Shown here one piece after another: positions 8,874-20,271 of a stretch of 64,000 nucleotides of DNA (position 1 is the first letter of the stretch; each line of letters begins with the position of its first letter). The notes beneath the pieces were generated by a model. That model searched no databases. It was not told the DNA's origin and saw only the letters and a list, made by a program, of their open reading frames with translations. The position numbers were made by a program, and so were the translations under genes. The DNA comes from Bacillota bacterium (GTDB lineage: Bacteria > Bacillota > Clostridia > Christensenellales > Aristaeellaceae), in the NCBI GenBank assembly GCA_030057655.1, contig JASGUQ010000020.1:43815-107814 (forward strand). Reading direction: 5' to 3'.

Positions 8874-8904
8874 CAAAAAGCGTCCAAACAGCTTTGGACG
8901 CTTT
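8874..8904 (-). terminator. Rho-independent terminator after yajC (minus strand)
   Basis: AAAGCGTCCAAA (8877-8888) and TTTGGACGCTTT (8893-8904) form a perfect 12-bp stem with a four-base loop. Read on the minus strand it ends in a T run. It lies just after yajC and just before rph-rdgB, so read-through may feed that gene. Confidence 0.85.
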
Positions 8905-8925
8905 AATCATTGACGATGACTCCAA

Positions 8926-9306
8926 TCAGGTGAGCAGTTCGCCCTCGTTTTCAACGGTCACTTCCTCAACGTTGCGCACGGCCCAGCGGGCAATGACCAT
9001 CTCGGTGTCCTGTTTGCCAACGCTCAGCATCACGGTATCCTCACGCAGACCCTTGATGGTGCCGTAAATGCCGCCGATGGTGCAGATGCGGTCGCCGGGC
9101 TTCAAGTTCGCGAGCATTTCCTTGACCTTCTTGTCCTTCTTGCGCTGAGGACGGATCATCAGGAAATAAAACACCGCGATAATCAGGATCATCGGCAGGA
9201 ACATGGAGATCAAGCCGGCGGGGCTGGTGGGATCAACGGCGGCGTTGGGGTCTGCAGCGGCCGTTTCGGCGAGCGCGGTGGGGATGTTGAGCAACCAATC
9301 AAGCAT
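8926..9306 (-). CDS. yajC: Preprotein translocase accessory subunit YajC
   Basis: Small inner-membrane protein of the Sec holotranslocon, accessory to SecDF. The 126-residue product has one strong membrane segment, about residues 31-51, ending in the family motif FYFLMIRPQRKKDKK. A compact C-terminal domain follows with MLANLKPGDRICTIGGIYGTI. Length and motif order are normal. It has its own promoter on the minus strand and a terminator after it. No secD or secF is adjacent in this window, although secA lies at 23.6 kb. Confidence 0.96.
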   Translation of the reverse strand: MLDWLLNIPTALAETAAADPNAAVDPTSPAGLISMFLPMILIIAVFYFLMIRPQRKKDKKVKEMLANLKPGDRICTIGGIYGTIKGLREDTVMLSVGKQDTEMVIARWAVRNVEEVTVENEGELLT

Positions 9307-9345
9307 TTTGTCAGTTTTCCTTTCAATTCTCAGTTAAACATCGGT

Positions 9346-9374
9346 AGTATACCAACTAAATCATGAAATCGCAA
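9346..9374 (-). promoter_or_regulatory. Promoter for yajC (minus strand)
   Basis: On the minus strand, TTGCGA (9369-9374) and TATACT (9346-9351) are 17 bp apart. A TGG directly before the -10 makes it an extended -10 promoter. Confidence 0.55.
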
Positions 9375-9473
9375 GTATTAACTTTAAAGGCTTGCGGATC
9401 TTCCAGCCAAGCGACAAAAAATACTGCGAATTTAATTCCTGATGTATTTTTGTCCTTTCATATTCATGTTTTC

Positions 9474-9502
9474 TTGCATAAACACAAGAATCATGGTACT
9501 TT
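9474..9502 (+). promoter_or_regulatory. Putative promoter for rbgA operon
   Basis: TTGCAT at 9474-9479 and TACTTT at 9497-9502 are 17 bp apart, with TGG directly before the -10. It lies 22 bp before the rbgA start in the divergent gap with yajC. Confidence 0.45.
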
Positions 9503-9524
9503 TTATCGGAAAGGAAGGTTTAAG

Positions 9525-10376
9525 ATGCAGCAGAGCATATCCTGGTTCCCGGGCCACATGGCCAAAGCGCGCAGGCTGCTGATGGATCAGCTGAAGCGCA
9601 TTGACGCCGTCATTGAGATCTGTGACGCGCGCCTGCCGCTGTCCAGCCGCAACCCGGACCTGGACGCCCTGGTCAACAACAAGCCGAGGGTGCTGCTGCT
9701 CAACAAAACTGACCTGGCCGATCCGGCAGCCACCAAAAAATGGCTTCAATATTTTGAACAGCAGGGGCTTCCCTGCCTGGGCGTTGAGATGGGCAAAAGA
9801 AAGCAGAGCATCTTAAACGCCATCGTGAAACTGACAGAGGAAAGGCTGGCCCGCTCCTTAAAAAAGGGCATCAACCGCTCCGCCCGCGCGATGGTGCTGG
9901 GCGTGCCCAATGTGGGCAAGAGCACTTTGATCAACTACCTGGCCGGGCGCAGCGCGCTGAAGGTTCAGGACAGGCCGGGGGTGACCCGGGCGCCCCAATG
10001 GATCCAGGCGTCCCCGGGGCTTGAGTTGCTGGACACACCGGGCCTTTTGTGGCCCAAGATGCATGATCCGGTGGCTGCCAGGCGTTTAACTTATATCGCG
10101 GCGGTGCGCGATGAGGTGGTGGACATCTACCATCTTTCCCTGTCCCTGCTTGAGGAGCTGATGGCGCTGGCGCCTTCAAATCTCGCGCAAAGGTACAATC
10201 TGGCTAACCTTGATTTAAGGGGACAGGCGCTGCTGGAGCAGATCTGCCGCAACCGCGGATTTCTGTTAAAGGGCGGGGAAACAGACCTGGAGCGCGGCGC
10301 GGTCTGCGTGCTGGATGAATTCCGCTCAGGCAAATTTGGGCGCATCACCCTGGAGATGCCGGAGGACAACAATTGA
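9525..10376 (+). CDS. rbgA: Ribosome biogenesis GTPase RbgA (YlqF)
   Basis: Circularly permuted GTPase that drives a late step of 50S subunit assembly. The 283-residue protein starts QQSISWFPGHMAKARR, the family hallmark. The G4 motif (LLNKTDLAD) comes before G1 (GVPNVGKSTL) and G3 (DTPGLLWP), the permuted order typical of YlqF/YawG proteins. The ATG at 9525 follows AAGGAAGG; a longer in-frame extension to 9363 has no family similarity and is rejected. It heads an rbgA-rnhB-yraN series with 4-bp overlaps; rbgA next to rnhB is classic Firmicutes synteny. Confidence 0.96.
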   Translation: MQQSISWFPGHMAKARRLLMDQLKRIDAVIEICDARLPLSSRNPDLDALVNNKPRVLLLNKTDLADPAATKKWLQYFEQQGLPCLGVEMGKRKQSILNAIVKLTEERLARSLKKGINRSARAMVLGVPNVGKSTLINYLAGRSALKVQDRPGVTRAPQWIQASPGLELLDTPGLLWPKMHDPVAARRLTYIAAVRDEVVDIYHLSLSLLEELMALAPSNLAQRYNLANLDLRGQALLEQICRNRGFLLKGGETDLERGAVCVLDEFRSGKFGRITLEMPEDNN

Positions 10377-10990
10377 GCAGCAAACAGGAATTGTGTGCCC
10401 AGGTCTACGCGCATGACGCCGCCCTGTGGGACAGCGGGCTTGTGTTTGCCGGCATGGACGAGGCGGGCCGCGGCCCCCTGGCCGGCTGCGTGATGGCTGC
10501 CTGCGTCGTGATGCCAAGGGAGCCAATGATTTATCCGGTGTACGATTCCAAGAAACTCACCCAAAAGCAGCGGGAAAGCGCCTATGAACAGATCATGGAG
10601 CAGGCTGTCTATGTGGGGCTTGGACGGGCCGAGGTTTTTGAGATCGATGAGATCAACATCCTGCAGGCGACCAAACTGGCCATGCGCCGCAGCGCCCGGG
10701 GCGCGCCGGTTGACCTGTTTTTGATCGACGCGGTCACCGGGATCGGACTTCCGGGGGAGGAGAGGGCTGTCATCGGCGGGGACGCCGCCAGCTATTCCAT
10801 CGCGGCAGCCTCCATCATCGCCAAGGTGACCAGGGACAGGGAGATGGAGGAGCTGGACGCGCTCTATCCCCAGTACGGCTTTCAAAAGCACAAGGGCTAC
10901 GGCACGGCGGAGCACATTCGCGCCATTCGGGAGTTTGGCCCCTGCCCCGCGCACAGGAAAAGCTTCCTGGGCAAGATCCTGTCAACATGA
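10373..10990 (+). CDS. rnhB: Ribonuclease HII
   Basis: Cleaves the RNA strand of RNA-DNA hybrids and removes single ribonucleotides from DNA. The 205-residue product shows the acidic active-site residues in order: GMDEAGRGPLAG (Asp-Glu), FLIDAV (Asp) and KVTRDREM (Asp), plus the HKGYGTAEH segment near the C-terminus. The likely start is a TTG that overlaps the rbgA stop (TTGA) and is preceded by CCGGAGG at good spacing. yraN overlaps its 3' end by 4 bp. Confidence 0.95.
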   Translation: MSSKQELCAQVYAHDAALWDSGLVFAGMDEAGRGPLAGCVMAACVVMPREPMIYPVYDSKKLTQKQRESAYEQIMEQAVYVGLGRAEVFEIDEINILQATKLAMRRSARGAPVDLFLIDAVTGIGLPGEERAVIGGDAASYSIAAASIIAKVTRDREMEELDALYPQYGFQKHKGYGTAEHIRAIREFGPCPAHRKSFLGKILST

Positions 10991-11325
10991 GCCAGTATGT
11001 ATCCGGCCTGGAAGGGGAGGACAGGGCGGCTGATTACCTCATTCAGCGCGGCTTTATGATCCTTCAGAAACGCTTCAGGAGTGCGCATGGCGAGGTGGAC
11101 CTGATCGCGAAAAAAGGAAATGTTCTATACTTTGTTGAGGTCAAATACCGGCCCCAAAGCCCGCTTGGCAGCGGAATGAGAAGCATCACCAAGGACAAAA
11201 AGGCGCGGCTTATCAGCGCCGCGAAGGCCTATTTAAAGGACAAGCCTTCCAAATTCAAGTTAGCTTATCTGGAAATCACAAGGGCGGGCGTCTTTTTCTC
11301 AGACGACGTCCTGAATGAAAACTGA
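10987..11325 (+). CDS. YraN family protein (UPF0102, endonuclease-like fold)
   Basis: Predicted nuclease-fold protein of uncertain role, usually found beside rnhB. The 112-residue product shows the PD-(D/E)xK-like core: GEVDLIAKKG followed by LYFVEVKYR. It also has the N-terminal GEDRAADYLIQRGF helix typical of the family. The ATG overlaps the rnhB stop by 4 bp. Family identity is clear; the substrate is not. Confidence 0.9.
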   Translation: MSQYVSGLEGEDRAADYLIQRGFMILQKRFRSAHGEVDLIAKKGNVLYFVEVKYRPQSPLGSGMRSITKDKKARLISAAKAYLKDKPSKFKLAYLEITRAGVFFSDDVLNEN

Positions 11326-11334
11326 AGGAGCCCC

Positions 11335-14300
11335 ATGAACAGGAAAAAACTGCTGATTCTTGCCGCCTGCCTGGTTCTGATCCTTGGAACCATCGGCTAT
11401 TTTGTTTTTTCAAAACCCAAGACGCCGGTTGAATATGGGGTCGAGCTACTGAAAAACGGCGGCTTTGAAAAAATCGACGAGGAAGGCTTCCCCGAAAACT
11501 GGCTGCCGGAGGCCTATTTCAACTACGCGGATGTCACCCGGTTTGAGGTTGTGGACGGCGAGAGCGGCAAGTGCATTCAGATCACCAACCGCTCGCCCAA
11601 TGACGCGCGCTATTTCCAGACGGTCAGGGTGTCCCCGGACACCACCTACCTGTTTTCCGGCTTGATCAAGGCGGAGGCCGAGGGCGGGCGGGGGGCCAAC
11701 CTGTCCGTTGCCGATGTCTATGCTTTTTCCGAGGCCATCTATCAGACGGATGGGGACTGGCAGAAGGTAGAGTTCTACGGCAAGACCGGCAGGCACCAGC
11801 ATGACGTCACCCTGTTCGCGCGCCTGGGCGGCTATTCAGGCGAGTCCACCGGCACGGCTTCCTTTGACAGCCTGTCCCTGATGGCGGTTGAAAAAGCGCC
11901 GGAGGGCGTTATCGTTCAAAGCTGGGAAAGGCAGGAAAACAGCGGTGGGAATGACAGCGAGGCTGTCCTGGGCAACTCCAAAGCGCCCCTGCTTTTGTTT
12001 GTTTACACTCTGGCGGTCTTCCTCGCGGTGTTTCTGGCCAGGAGGGCGCAGGCCCTTGAAACCCTTGAAAAGGACGAGGTCAAGGAGAACCGCGCCAATT
12101 TATTCCTGCTTGTTTTGCTGCTGGTCGCCCTGTTATCCCGGCTGTATGTGATGCTTGCGCACTCCGGTTTCCCGGTGGATGTGAGCGCCTTCCGCGCCTG
12201 GGCCAATGACATGGCAGCGCATGGCCCCTCACGCTTTTACTTGCTGCCAGGCCACCGGGATTACCCGCCCGGCTACATGCTGGTCCTCTGGCCGCTGGGC
12301 GTGATCGGCAAGCTGACGGGCGCTGGCGCGACCGAGTTGATGATCAAGCTGCCTTCCCTGTTGTGCGACCTGGGCATCATTGTGCTGCTCTATAAAGTCG
12401 CGCTTCAGTATGTCAACCGGTACGCCGCCCTCCTGCTGAGCACGCTGTATGCTTTTAACCCCCTGACCTACCTGGCCGGATCCGCCTGGGGACAGGTGGA
12501 CAGCCTGCCTTCGCTGCTGCTTTTGATCGCTGTCCTGTTCATCCAAACAAGGCGCTGGCGCTATGCCCTGCCTGTCTATGTCCTGGCCGTTTTAATGAAG
12601 CCCCAGGCGCTGATGGCGGGGCCCCTGGGACTGTTAGCCCTCATCATGGATTTCGTGTGGAACAGGGAGCAAAAGCCGCTGAAGGACGTCCTGTACGGCG
12701 TGATACTCAGCCTTTTGACTGCTGCTGTCATCGTCCTGCCCTTCTTCAACCATGATAACGGCTTTTCCTGGCTGATCGGGCTGTATGGCAGCACCATGAG
12801 CTATTACAATTACGCCACCGTCAACGCCACCAACCTGTTTTTCCTGTTTGGGCAAAACTGGGTGGGGATCGAGAACGCGGCGCCCGATGCGCTGCGGCTG
12901 ACGGGGACGCTGGTTATCCTGCTGCCTGCCATCTCTTATCTTTACATAAACAATTCAAAGCTGCTCGCGAAAGACAAGACAGAGCCGCTGCTCCTGTCAG
13001 CTGCCTCCCTGGTTTCGTTTTTTTCCCTTTTGTCCGTCAGCCTGAAAACCGCGGGCATCCTGTACATGGTGTCCGTCTTCCTTCTGGTCGCCGCCATGTA
13101 TTTAAAAGGAAGGTCGCACAAAAACCTGCCCCTTCTTGCCGGCATTATGCTGACCGGCTTCTCCGTCATGGGCACCATGATGCACGAGCGCTACCTATTT
13201 CTGGCCATCGCGCTGTTCACCCTGGCCTATGTTCAAAAACGCGACGTGCGTATCCTTTTCATGCTCATCGCGGTCACCGGCCTTTGCTTCCTCAATACCG
13301 GCGTGGCGCTGGACCGCGGCATCCGCATCGGCGGCAGTTCCGGCAACCTGGACGCGCCCCAGGCCGGCCTGGTCAGCGATTCGGCTTGGCTGGAATACGC
13401 GCTCTCCGCGCTCTCCATTCTGTTGACATCGGTTTCCCTGTATTTCGGCTTTTGCCTGAGTGAAAAGGACGCGAAGACCCTGTCTTTAAAACAGCGCATT
13501 AACATCAAGGCTTTGCCCGAAAAAAAGCGCTTTGCCTTTGCCAGGCCCGTCAAGCAGGTGCGCTTTGACAGGAAGGACGCCATTCTGATTTTGCTGGTGA
13601 CCGGGCTTTACGCCATCCTGGCCCTTGTAAACCTGGGCGCTGTCACCGCCCCGCAAACCCCCTGGGTATCTGCGCCAGCCTGGGAGGAGGAAGGGGAACG
13701 TGCGGAAGCGGTGCTGGACCTTGGTGAAGAAAAGGTGTTTAAGCTCCTGTTTTACGCCGGAGTTCACTATCAGGACAGCACCTTTAATGTCGAAATCAGT
13801 TCAGACGGCGAGAACTACAAGGTCTATCCTTTCCAGGTCAAGGAAGGCGACCTTTTCAACTGGCGCTACTTAAGCCACCCTTATGAAAACGCCAAAGGGG
13901 AAAGGGAGTTTGACAGTTTGCCCCGGGAGCTTTCTGGGCGCTATGTCCGCATCAGCGGCATCACCAACCAGTTGACGCTGATGGAAGTGATCGCCCAAGA
14001 CTATGTAACGGGGGAGAACCTTCCCTTCGTTTCCGCAAGCGCGGGCGCAGAAAAGCTGATTGACGAGCAAACCGCCTTCTCTGGCACGCCGTCCTGGTTT
14101 AACAGCATGTACTTTGACGAGATCTACCACGCCAGGACCGCCTACGAGCAGCGAAACGCCATCCTGGGCATTGAGCCCAATGTGATCTATGAAACCAGCC
14201 ACCCGCCGCTTGGCAAGCTGCTGATGACCTTCTCCGTCTTTATCTTCGGCATGACGCCCTTTGGCTGGCGCTTTGCAGGCGCCATGGCAGGCGTTTTGAT

Positions 14301-15453
14301 GCTGCCCGGCATCTACCTGCTTGGCAAACAGCTCACCAAAAAGCGCTGGCTGGGGCTTCTGGCGGCAGTCCTGTTCGCGCTGGACTTCATGCACTTCACC
14401 CAGACGCGCATCGCCACCATCGACAGCTTCGCGACGCTCTTTATCATCTACGCCTATTTCTTCATGCTGCGCTATATGTCCCTGGATTTTATCAGGAGCA
14501 CTTTCAAACAGCAGCTGATCCCGCTCTTTTTGTCTGGCCTGATGATGGGCCTGGCCATCGCCAGCAAATGGACGGGCATGTACGCGGGGGCCGGGCTCGC
14601 CGTGCTGTTCTTTAAAACGATTTACACCAACTTTGTCAGAAGCTTCGCCGTCCGGAAAGCGGAGAATCAGGACTTGCTGGAGCAAGCTGAGGACAAAGAC
14701 CTGATCCGCCGCTTCGGGGAGAAATGGCCTCATCAGGCGCTCATGACCTGCCTCTGGTGCCTGCTGTTCTTTGTCCTGATCCCGGCCGGCATCTATTATC
14801 TGTCCTACATCCCGGTCTACATGGCCACCCCCGGCGGGCTGACGCTGGAGAAGGTCGTGCGCAACAACATCAGCATGTTCAACTACCACTCAAAGCCCGG
14901 CTTTGGCGCGGATCACCCCTGGGCCTCGCCCTGGCACAGCTGGCCCATCATCAAAAAGCCGATGTACTTTTACTCCGGCGGGGTCAAAAACGGCACGGCC
15001 AGCGTGATCTGGACCTTCGGCAACCCTCTTGTCTGGTGGGGCGGGCTTGCGGCGCTGATCATGACCTTTATCGTTGCGGGCCGCGGCTTCATCAGGGCGG
15101 AGCGGATGGCTGAAAAAGCGGCGGACATCAGCGAAGAGGACTTTGTTTACGACCGCCGCCCGATCTTTTTGGTCATCGCCTTCCTGGCCCAGTACGCGCC
15201 CTGGATCCTGGTGCCGCGCGGCACCTACATCTACCATTATTTCCCGTCCGTGCCCTTCATCATCCTGTGCATGGTGCTGATGGTGGACTATCTGTACAAA
15301 TCCCGCCCAAAGGCGGCCAAAGCCCTGTCTGTCAGCCTGGTGGCGCTGGCGACCATCCTGTTTGTGGCTTTCTTCCCATATATCAGCGGCGTCCGGGTAT
15401 CCACCGCCTGGCTGGACGCCGTGCGCTTCATTCCAAACTGGCTGTACTACTGA
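11335..15453 (+). CDS. Giant fused membrane glycosyltransferase: CBM, GT-C, discoidin-like, and PMT (GT39) domains
   Basis: A 1372-residue protein. An N-terminal membrane segment (1-25) precedes a carbohydrate-binding-like beta domain (about 35-190, with LLKNGGFEK and GDWQKVEFYGKTG). A first GT-C multi-spanning region (about 215-730) carries FPVDVSAFRAWA and HRDYPPGYMLVLWPLG, like polyprenol-dependent mannosyltransferases. A discoidin-like domain follows (about 785-895, FNVEISSDGENYKVY and RYVRISG). Last is a protein O-mannosyltransferase-type GT39 region with the acidic motif YFDEIYHARTAYE, SHPPLGKLL and many membrane spans. It probably moves sugars from a lipid carrier to protein or cell-surface glycan outside the membrane. 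Two GT-C enzymes in one chain is unusual. It starts 9 bp after yraN with AAGGAG before the ATG. Confidence 0.85.
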   Translation: MNRKKLLILAACLVLILGTIGYFVFSKPKTPVEYGVELLKNGGFEKIDEEGFPENWLPEAYFNYADVTRFEVVDGESGKCIQITNRSPNDARYFQTVRVSPDTTYLFSGLIKAEAEGGRGANLSVADVYAFSEAIYQTDGDWQKVEFYGKTGRHQHDVTLFARLGGYSGESTGTASFDSLSLMAVEKAPEGVIVQSWERQENSGGNDSEAVLGNSKAPLLLFVYTLAVFLAVFLARRAQALETLEKDEVKENRANLFLLVLLLVALLSRLYVMLAHSGFPVDVSAFRAWANDMAAHGPSRFYLLPGHRDYPPGYMLVLWPLGVIGKLTGAGATELMIKLPSLLCDLGIIVLLYKVALQYVNRYAALLLSTLYAFNPLTYLAGSAWGQVDSLPSLLLLIAVLFIQTRRWRYALPVYVLAVLMKPQALMAGPLGLLALIMDFVWNREQKPLKDVLYGVILSLLTAAVIVLPFFNHDNGFSWLIGLYGSTMSYYNYATVNATNLFFLFGQNWVGIENAAPDALRLTGTLVILLPAISYLYINNSKLLAKDKTEPLLLSAASLVSFFSLLSVSLKTAGILYMVSVFLLVAAMYLKGRSHKNLPLLAGIMLTGFSVMGTMMHERYLFLAIALFTLAYVQKRDVRILFMLIAVTGLCFLNTGVALDRGIRIGGSSGNLDAPQAGLVSDSAWLEYALSALSILLTSVSLYFGFCLSEKDAKTLSLKQRINIKALPEKKRFAFARPVKQVRFDRKDAILILLVTGLYAILALVNLGAVTAPQTPWVSAPAWEEEGERAEAVLDLGEEKVFKLLFYAGVHYQDSTFNVEISSDGENYKVYPFQVKEGDLFNWRYLSHPYENAKGEREFDSLPRELSGRYVRISGITNQLTLMEVIAQDYVTGENLPFVSASAGAEKLIDEQTAFSGTPSWFNSMYFDEIYHARTAYEQRNAILGIEPNVIYETSHPPLGKLLMTFSVFIFGMTPFGWRFAGAMAGVLMLPGIYLLGKQLTKKRWLGLLAAVLFALDFMHFTQTRIATIDSFATLFIIYAYFFMLRYMSLDFIRSTFKQQLIPLFLSGLMMGLAIASKWTGMYAGAGLAVLFFKTIYTNFVRSFAVRKAENQDLLEQAEDKDLIRRFGEKWPHQALMTCLWCLLFFVLIPAGIYYLSYIPVYMATPGGLTLEKVVRNNISMFNYHSKPGFGADHPWASPWHSWPIIKKPMYFYSGGVKNGTASVIWTFGNPLVWWGGLAALIMTFIVAGRGFIRAERMAEKAADISEEDFVYDRRPIFLVIAFLAQYAPWILVPRGTYIYHYFPSVPFIILCMVLMVDYLYKSRPKAAKALSVSLVALATILFVAFFPYISGVRVSTAWLDAVRFIPNWLYY

Positions 15454-15466
15454 CGAGGTAAGTTTT

Positions 15467-17007
<1,541 letters not shown>

Positions 17008-17011
<4 letters not shown>

Positions 17012-18120
17012 TGGATCAGAAACCAGACAATAAAACCAACCAGGCACTGTATGAAGCCTGGCTGTCCTGCAGCCCCAGCCTGAGCCTTCAGGCCAGGCAA
17101 AGGCTGAAAAATGAGTACCCGGACACGGCGGATTTCTTTGAGCGTTTTCCTTCCGCCTCCCGCGAGCTTATCAGCAAAAAGGCCTATGAGGAATTGGCCT
17201 CCCTGCGCGAGAAGGGGCTTCACAAGATCAAGGAGGCGCTTGACCGCTCCGTGATTGCTGTCGCCATCCCGGGGGATGAGTGTTTTCCTGAGCAGCTTTT
17301 AAGCATTGAGGACGCGCCGGCCCTGCTGTTCTACCGCGGTTTGCTTCAAAAAACCGAACCCCGCGCCATCGCCATGGTCGGTTCCCGCCGTGAGACGCGC
17401 TACGGCAGGGAACAGGCTTTCAAAATCGCCAGGGAGCTTGCGGAACATGGGGTGACTGTGGTCAGTGGCCTGGCGCGGGGGATCGACACAGCGGCCCACC
17501 TGGGCGCTTTGGAAGCGGGCGGGCGCACCATCGCCATCCTGGGCTCCGGCATCAAAAACATCTATCCCAAAGAAAACGAGGCGCTGGCGGAGAAGATTAT
17601 TCAATCAGGCGGCGCTCTGGTCAGCGAGTTCGCGCCCATGGCGGAGCCGCTGGCCTATCATTTTCCCATCCGCAACCGCCTGATCTCAGGCTTCTCCCAG
17701 GGTGTTTTGCTGATTGAAGCCAGGGAAAAATCGGGTACATTGATCACGGTCGGGCACGCCCTGATGCAAAGCAGGGAGGTCTTTGCCCTGCCCGGACCCG
17801 TGGACGCGCCGGGAAGCGTTGTTCCAAACCGGATGATCAGGGATGGCGCGCGCCTGGTGACCTGCGCCATGGACCTGCTGGAGGACATGGGCTGGGCCAA
17901 ACGGGAAGAGAGCGTTCAGACCAGCTTCCTGCCCCCGGATTTGACAAATGAGGAGCGCAGGCTATATGATGCGCTGTGTCATGAGCCCCTGCCTTTCACA
18001 GAGCTCATGGAGGCGGCCGGGATGACGGCGGCGGAACTGAACGTGCTGCTCACCGGCCTTGAAATGAAAGATCTGATCGAAACGCTGCCCGGGCGCGTGT
18101 TTAAGGCAAAGACGCGCTAA
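17008..18120 (+). CDS. dprA: DNA processing protein DprA
   Basis: Binds incoming single-stranded DNA and loads RecA during transformation. The 370-residue product has the Rossmann-like DprA core: AMVGSRRETRYG, VSGLARGIDTAAH, AILGSGIKNIYP and SEFAPMAEP. A C-terminal winged-helix-like segment follows (about residues 305-370). The ATG overlaps comM by 4 bp. The order dprA-topA-trmFO-hslV-hslU is Firmicutes synteny; codV, which lies between trmFO and hslV in B. subtilis, is absent here. Confidence 0.95.
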
Positions 18121-18141
18121 GGGACAGGATGGAGGCAATTT

Positions 18142-20271
18142 TTGCAGGCGAAGGCGAAGAAGTATAAACTGGTGATCGTGGAATCCCCTGCCAAGGCGCG
18201 CACCGTCGCGCGGTTTTTGGGCAAGGATTACAAGGTGGAGGCCTCCCAGGGCCATGTCAGGGATTTGCCCAAGTCCCAGTTTGGCATTGACCCGGACAAT
18301 GACTTCGCCATGAAGTACATCACCATCCATGGCCGGGGGGATATTTTGGCCAAGCTGCGCAAGCAGGCTGCCGGGGCCAGCGCCGTGTACCTGGCGACTG
18401 ACCCGGACCGCGAGGGGGAGGCCATCTCCTGGCACCTGGCGCAGGCGCTGAAGCTGGACACCGACCAGCCGCTGCGCGTGGAGTTTCACGAGATCACCAA
18501 AAACGCGGTCAAGGAAGCCATCAAGTCCGCCCGCAAGATCGACATGGACCGCGTCAACGCCCAGCAGGCCAGGCGCGCGCTGGACCGCGTGGTGGGCTAC
18601 AAGATCAGCCCGCTGCTTTGGGCCAAGATCAAAAAGGGCCTGTCCGCGGGCCGCGTCCAGTCCGTCGCCGTCCGGCTGATTGTGGAGCGCGAGGACGAGA
18701 TCGACGCCTTTATTCCGGAGGAATACTGGGAGCTGTACGCTGATTTTGAGGGCCAGACAGGCAAAGGCAAAAAAGTGCCGCTGCGCGCCAAACTCAGCAA
18801 ATTAAAAGGCAAGAAGGCTGAGATCAGCAACGAGAAGAGCGCGAAAAAAGCCAAAGAGCTGATTGAAAAATGTGAATTTACCGTTGGCAGCGTCAAACGC
18901 GGCGAGCGCAAGAAAACTCCTGCGCCGCCTTTTACCACCTCCACCCTGCAGCAGGAAGCCAGCCGGAAACTGAACTTTACCTCTTCCCGGACCATGCAGG
19001 TGGTTCAGGGGCTGTATGAGGGCGTGGAACTGGGCAAGGAAGGCAGCCAGGGCTTGGTCACCTACATCCGTACCGACTCCGTCCGCGTCAGCCAGGAGGC
19101 GGTGAACGCCGTAAGGGATGAGATTGAGAAGGTCTACGGCGCGGAAAACCTGCCCAAAACTGCCCGTGAATACAAGACGAACAGGCGCGCCCAGGACGCG
19201 CACGAGGCCATCAGGCCCACCGATGTCACCCGCACGCCTGAGAGCATCAAGGCGTACCTCTCCCGTGAGCAAATGCAGCTCTACCGCCTGATCTACAACC
19301 GCTTTCTGGCCAGCCAGATGAAGGACGCGCTGTATGACACCCTGACGGCTGAGTTTGTCTGTGATGGAACAGCGCTGCGCTACTACGCGGAGCAGAAATC
19401 CTTTGCCGGTTTCACCAGCATCTATGAGGAAGGCGAGGACGAAAGCGCCGGCGCCATCCCCGCCGCCATGCCCGAATTTAAGGAAGGCGAGCGCATCAAG
19501 GTGAGCGAGGTTGAGATGGAACAGCATTTCACCCAGCCGCCCTCCCGCTTTACCGAAGCCTCCCTGATCAAGTCCCTGGAGGAAAAGGGCATCGGCCGCC
19601 CCTCCACCTACGCGCCCACCATCGGCACCATCATCGCCCGCGGCTATGTCTCCCGCGAGAAAAAACGCCTGTATCCCACGGAAATGGGCCGCATGGTCAA
19701 TTCCGTGATGCTTGAATATTTTGCTCCTGTCGTGAATCAGGAGTTCACCGCCCAGATGGAAAGCAAGCTGGACGAGGTCGCGGACGGAAACCAGGACTGG
19801 AAGGAACTTCTGAGTGATTTCTACCCGTCCATTGTCAGCATGGTGGACAAGGCCGAAGAACAGATGGAGAAGATCGAGATCCCGGACGAGGTTTCCGACA
19901 TCCCTTGTGAGGAGTGCGGCGCCATGATGGTCTACAAGATGGGCCGCTATGGCCGTTTCCTGGCCTGCCCGCGCTTCCCGGAGTGCCGCTTTACCAAGCC
20001 CATCCTGACCTATATTGAGGCCCCCTGCCCCAAGTGCGGCGCGAGGCTGCTTGAAAAGACCACGCGCAAGGGCCGCAAGTTCTATGGCTGTGAGAACTAT
20101 CCCGAGTGCGACTTCACCTCCTGGGACAAGGTGGACACGAAAAAATGCCCCAAGTGCGGCGCCTACATGATCCAAAAGTTCAGGAAGAACAGCCTATTCC
20201 GCCTGTGCACCAACGAGACCTGCCGTCATCACGAAGAAGTGGAAGAAGCCAAAGAAACGGACAATGCCTAA
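18142..20271 (+). CDS. topA: DNA topoisomerase I
   Basis: Type IA topoisomerase that relaxes negative supercoils. The 709-residue protein has the Toprim domain at the N-terminus (VESPAKARTVARFLG and TDPDREGEAISWH), the active-site tyrosine segment YIRTDSVRVS near residue 312, and three C-terminal zinc ribbons starting CEECGAMM, CPKCGARL and CPKCGAYM. The start is a TTG preceded by GGAGG; translation begins QAKAKKYKLVIVE. The last 8 bases overlap trmFO. All catalytic motifs are intact. Confidence 0.97.
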   Translation: MQAKAKKYKLVIVESPAKARTVARFLGKDYKVEASQGHVRDLPKSQFGIDPDNDFAMKYITIHGRGDILAKLRKQAAGASAVYLATDPDREGEAISWHLAQALKLDTDQPLRVEFHEITKNAVKEAIKSARKIDMDRVNAQQARRALDRVVGYKISPLLWAKIKKGLSAGRVQSVAVRLIVEREDEIDAFIPEEYWELYADFEGQTGKGKKVPLRAKLSKLKGKKAEISNEKSAKKAKELIEKCEFTVGSVKRGERKKTPAPPFTTSTLQQEASRKLNFTSSRTMQVVQGLYEGVELGKEGSQGLVTYIRTDSVRVSQEAVNAVRDEIEKVYGAENLPKTAREYKTNRRAQDAHEAIRPTDVTRTPESIKAYLSREQMQLYRLIYNRFLASQMKDALYDTLTAEFVCDGTALRYYAEQKSFAGFTSIYEEGEDESAGAIPAAMPEFKEGERIKVSEVEMEQHFTQPPSRFTEASLIKSLEEKGIGRPSTYAPTIGTIIARGYVSREKKRLYPTEMGRMVNSVMLEYFAPVVNQEFTAQMESKLDEVADGNQDWKELLSDFYPSIVSMVDKAEEQMEKIEIPDEVSDIPCEECGAMMVYKMGRYGRFLACPRFPECRFTKPILTYIEAPCPKCGARLLEKTTRKGRKFYGCENYPECDFTSWDKVDTKKCPKCGAYMIQKFRKNSLFRLCTNETCRHHEEVEEAKETDNA

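Noticed and set aside
18802..20175. Long open frame antisense to topA (about 457 codons).
   Set aside because: Mirror of a GC-rich conserved gene; no recognisable domain or supported start; topA itself is certain.
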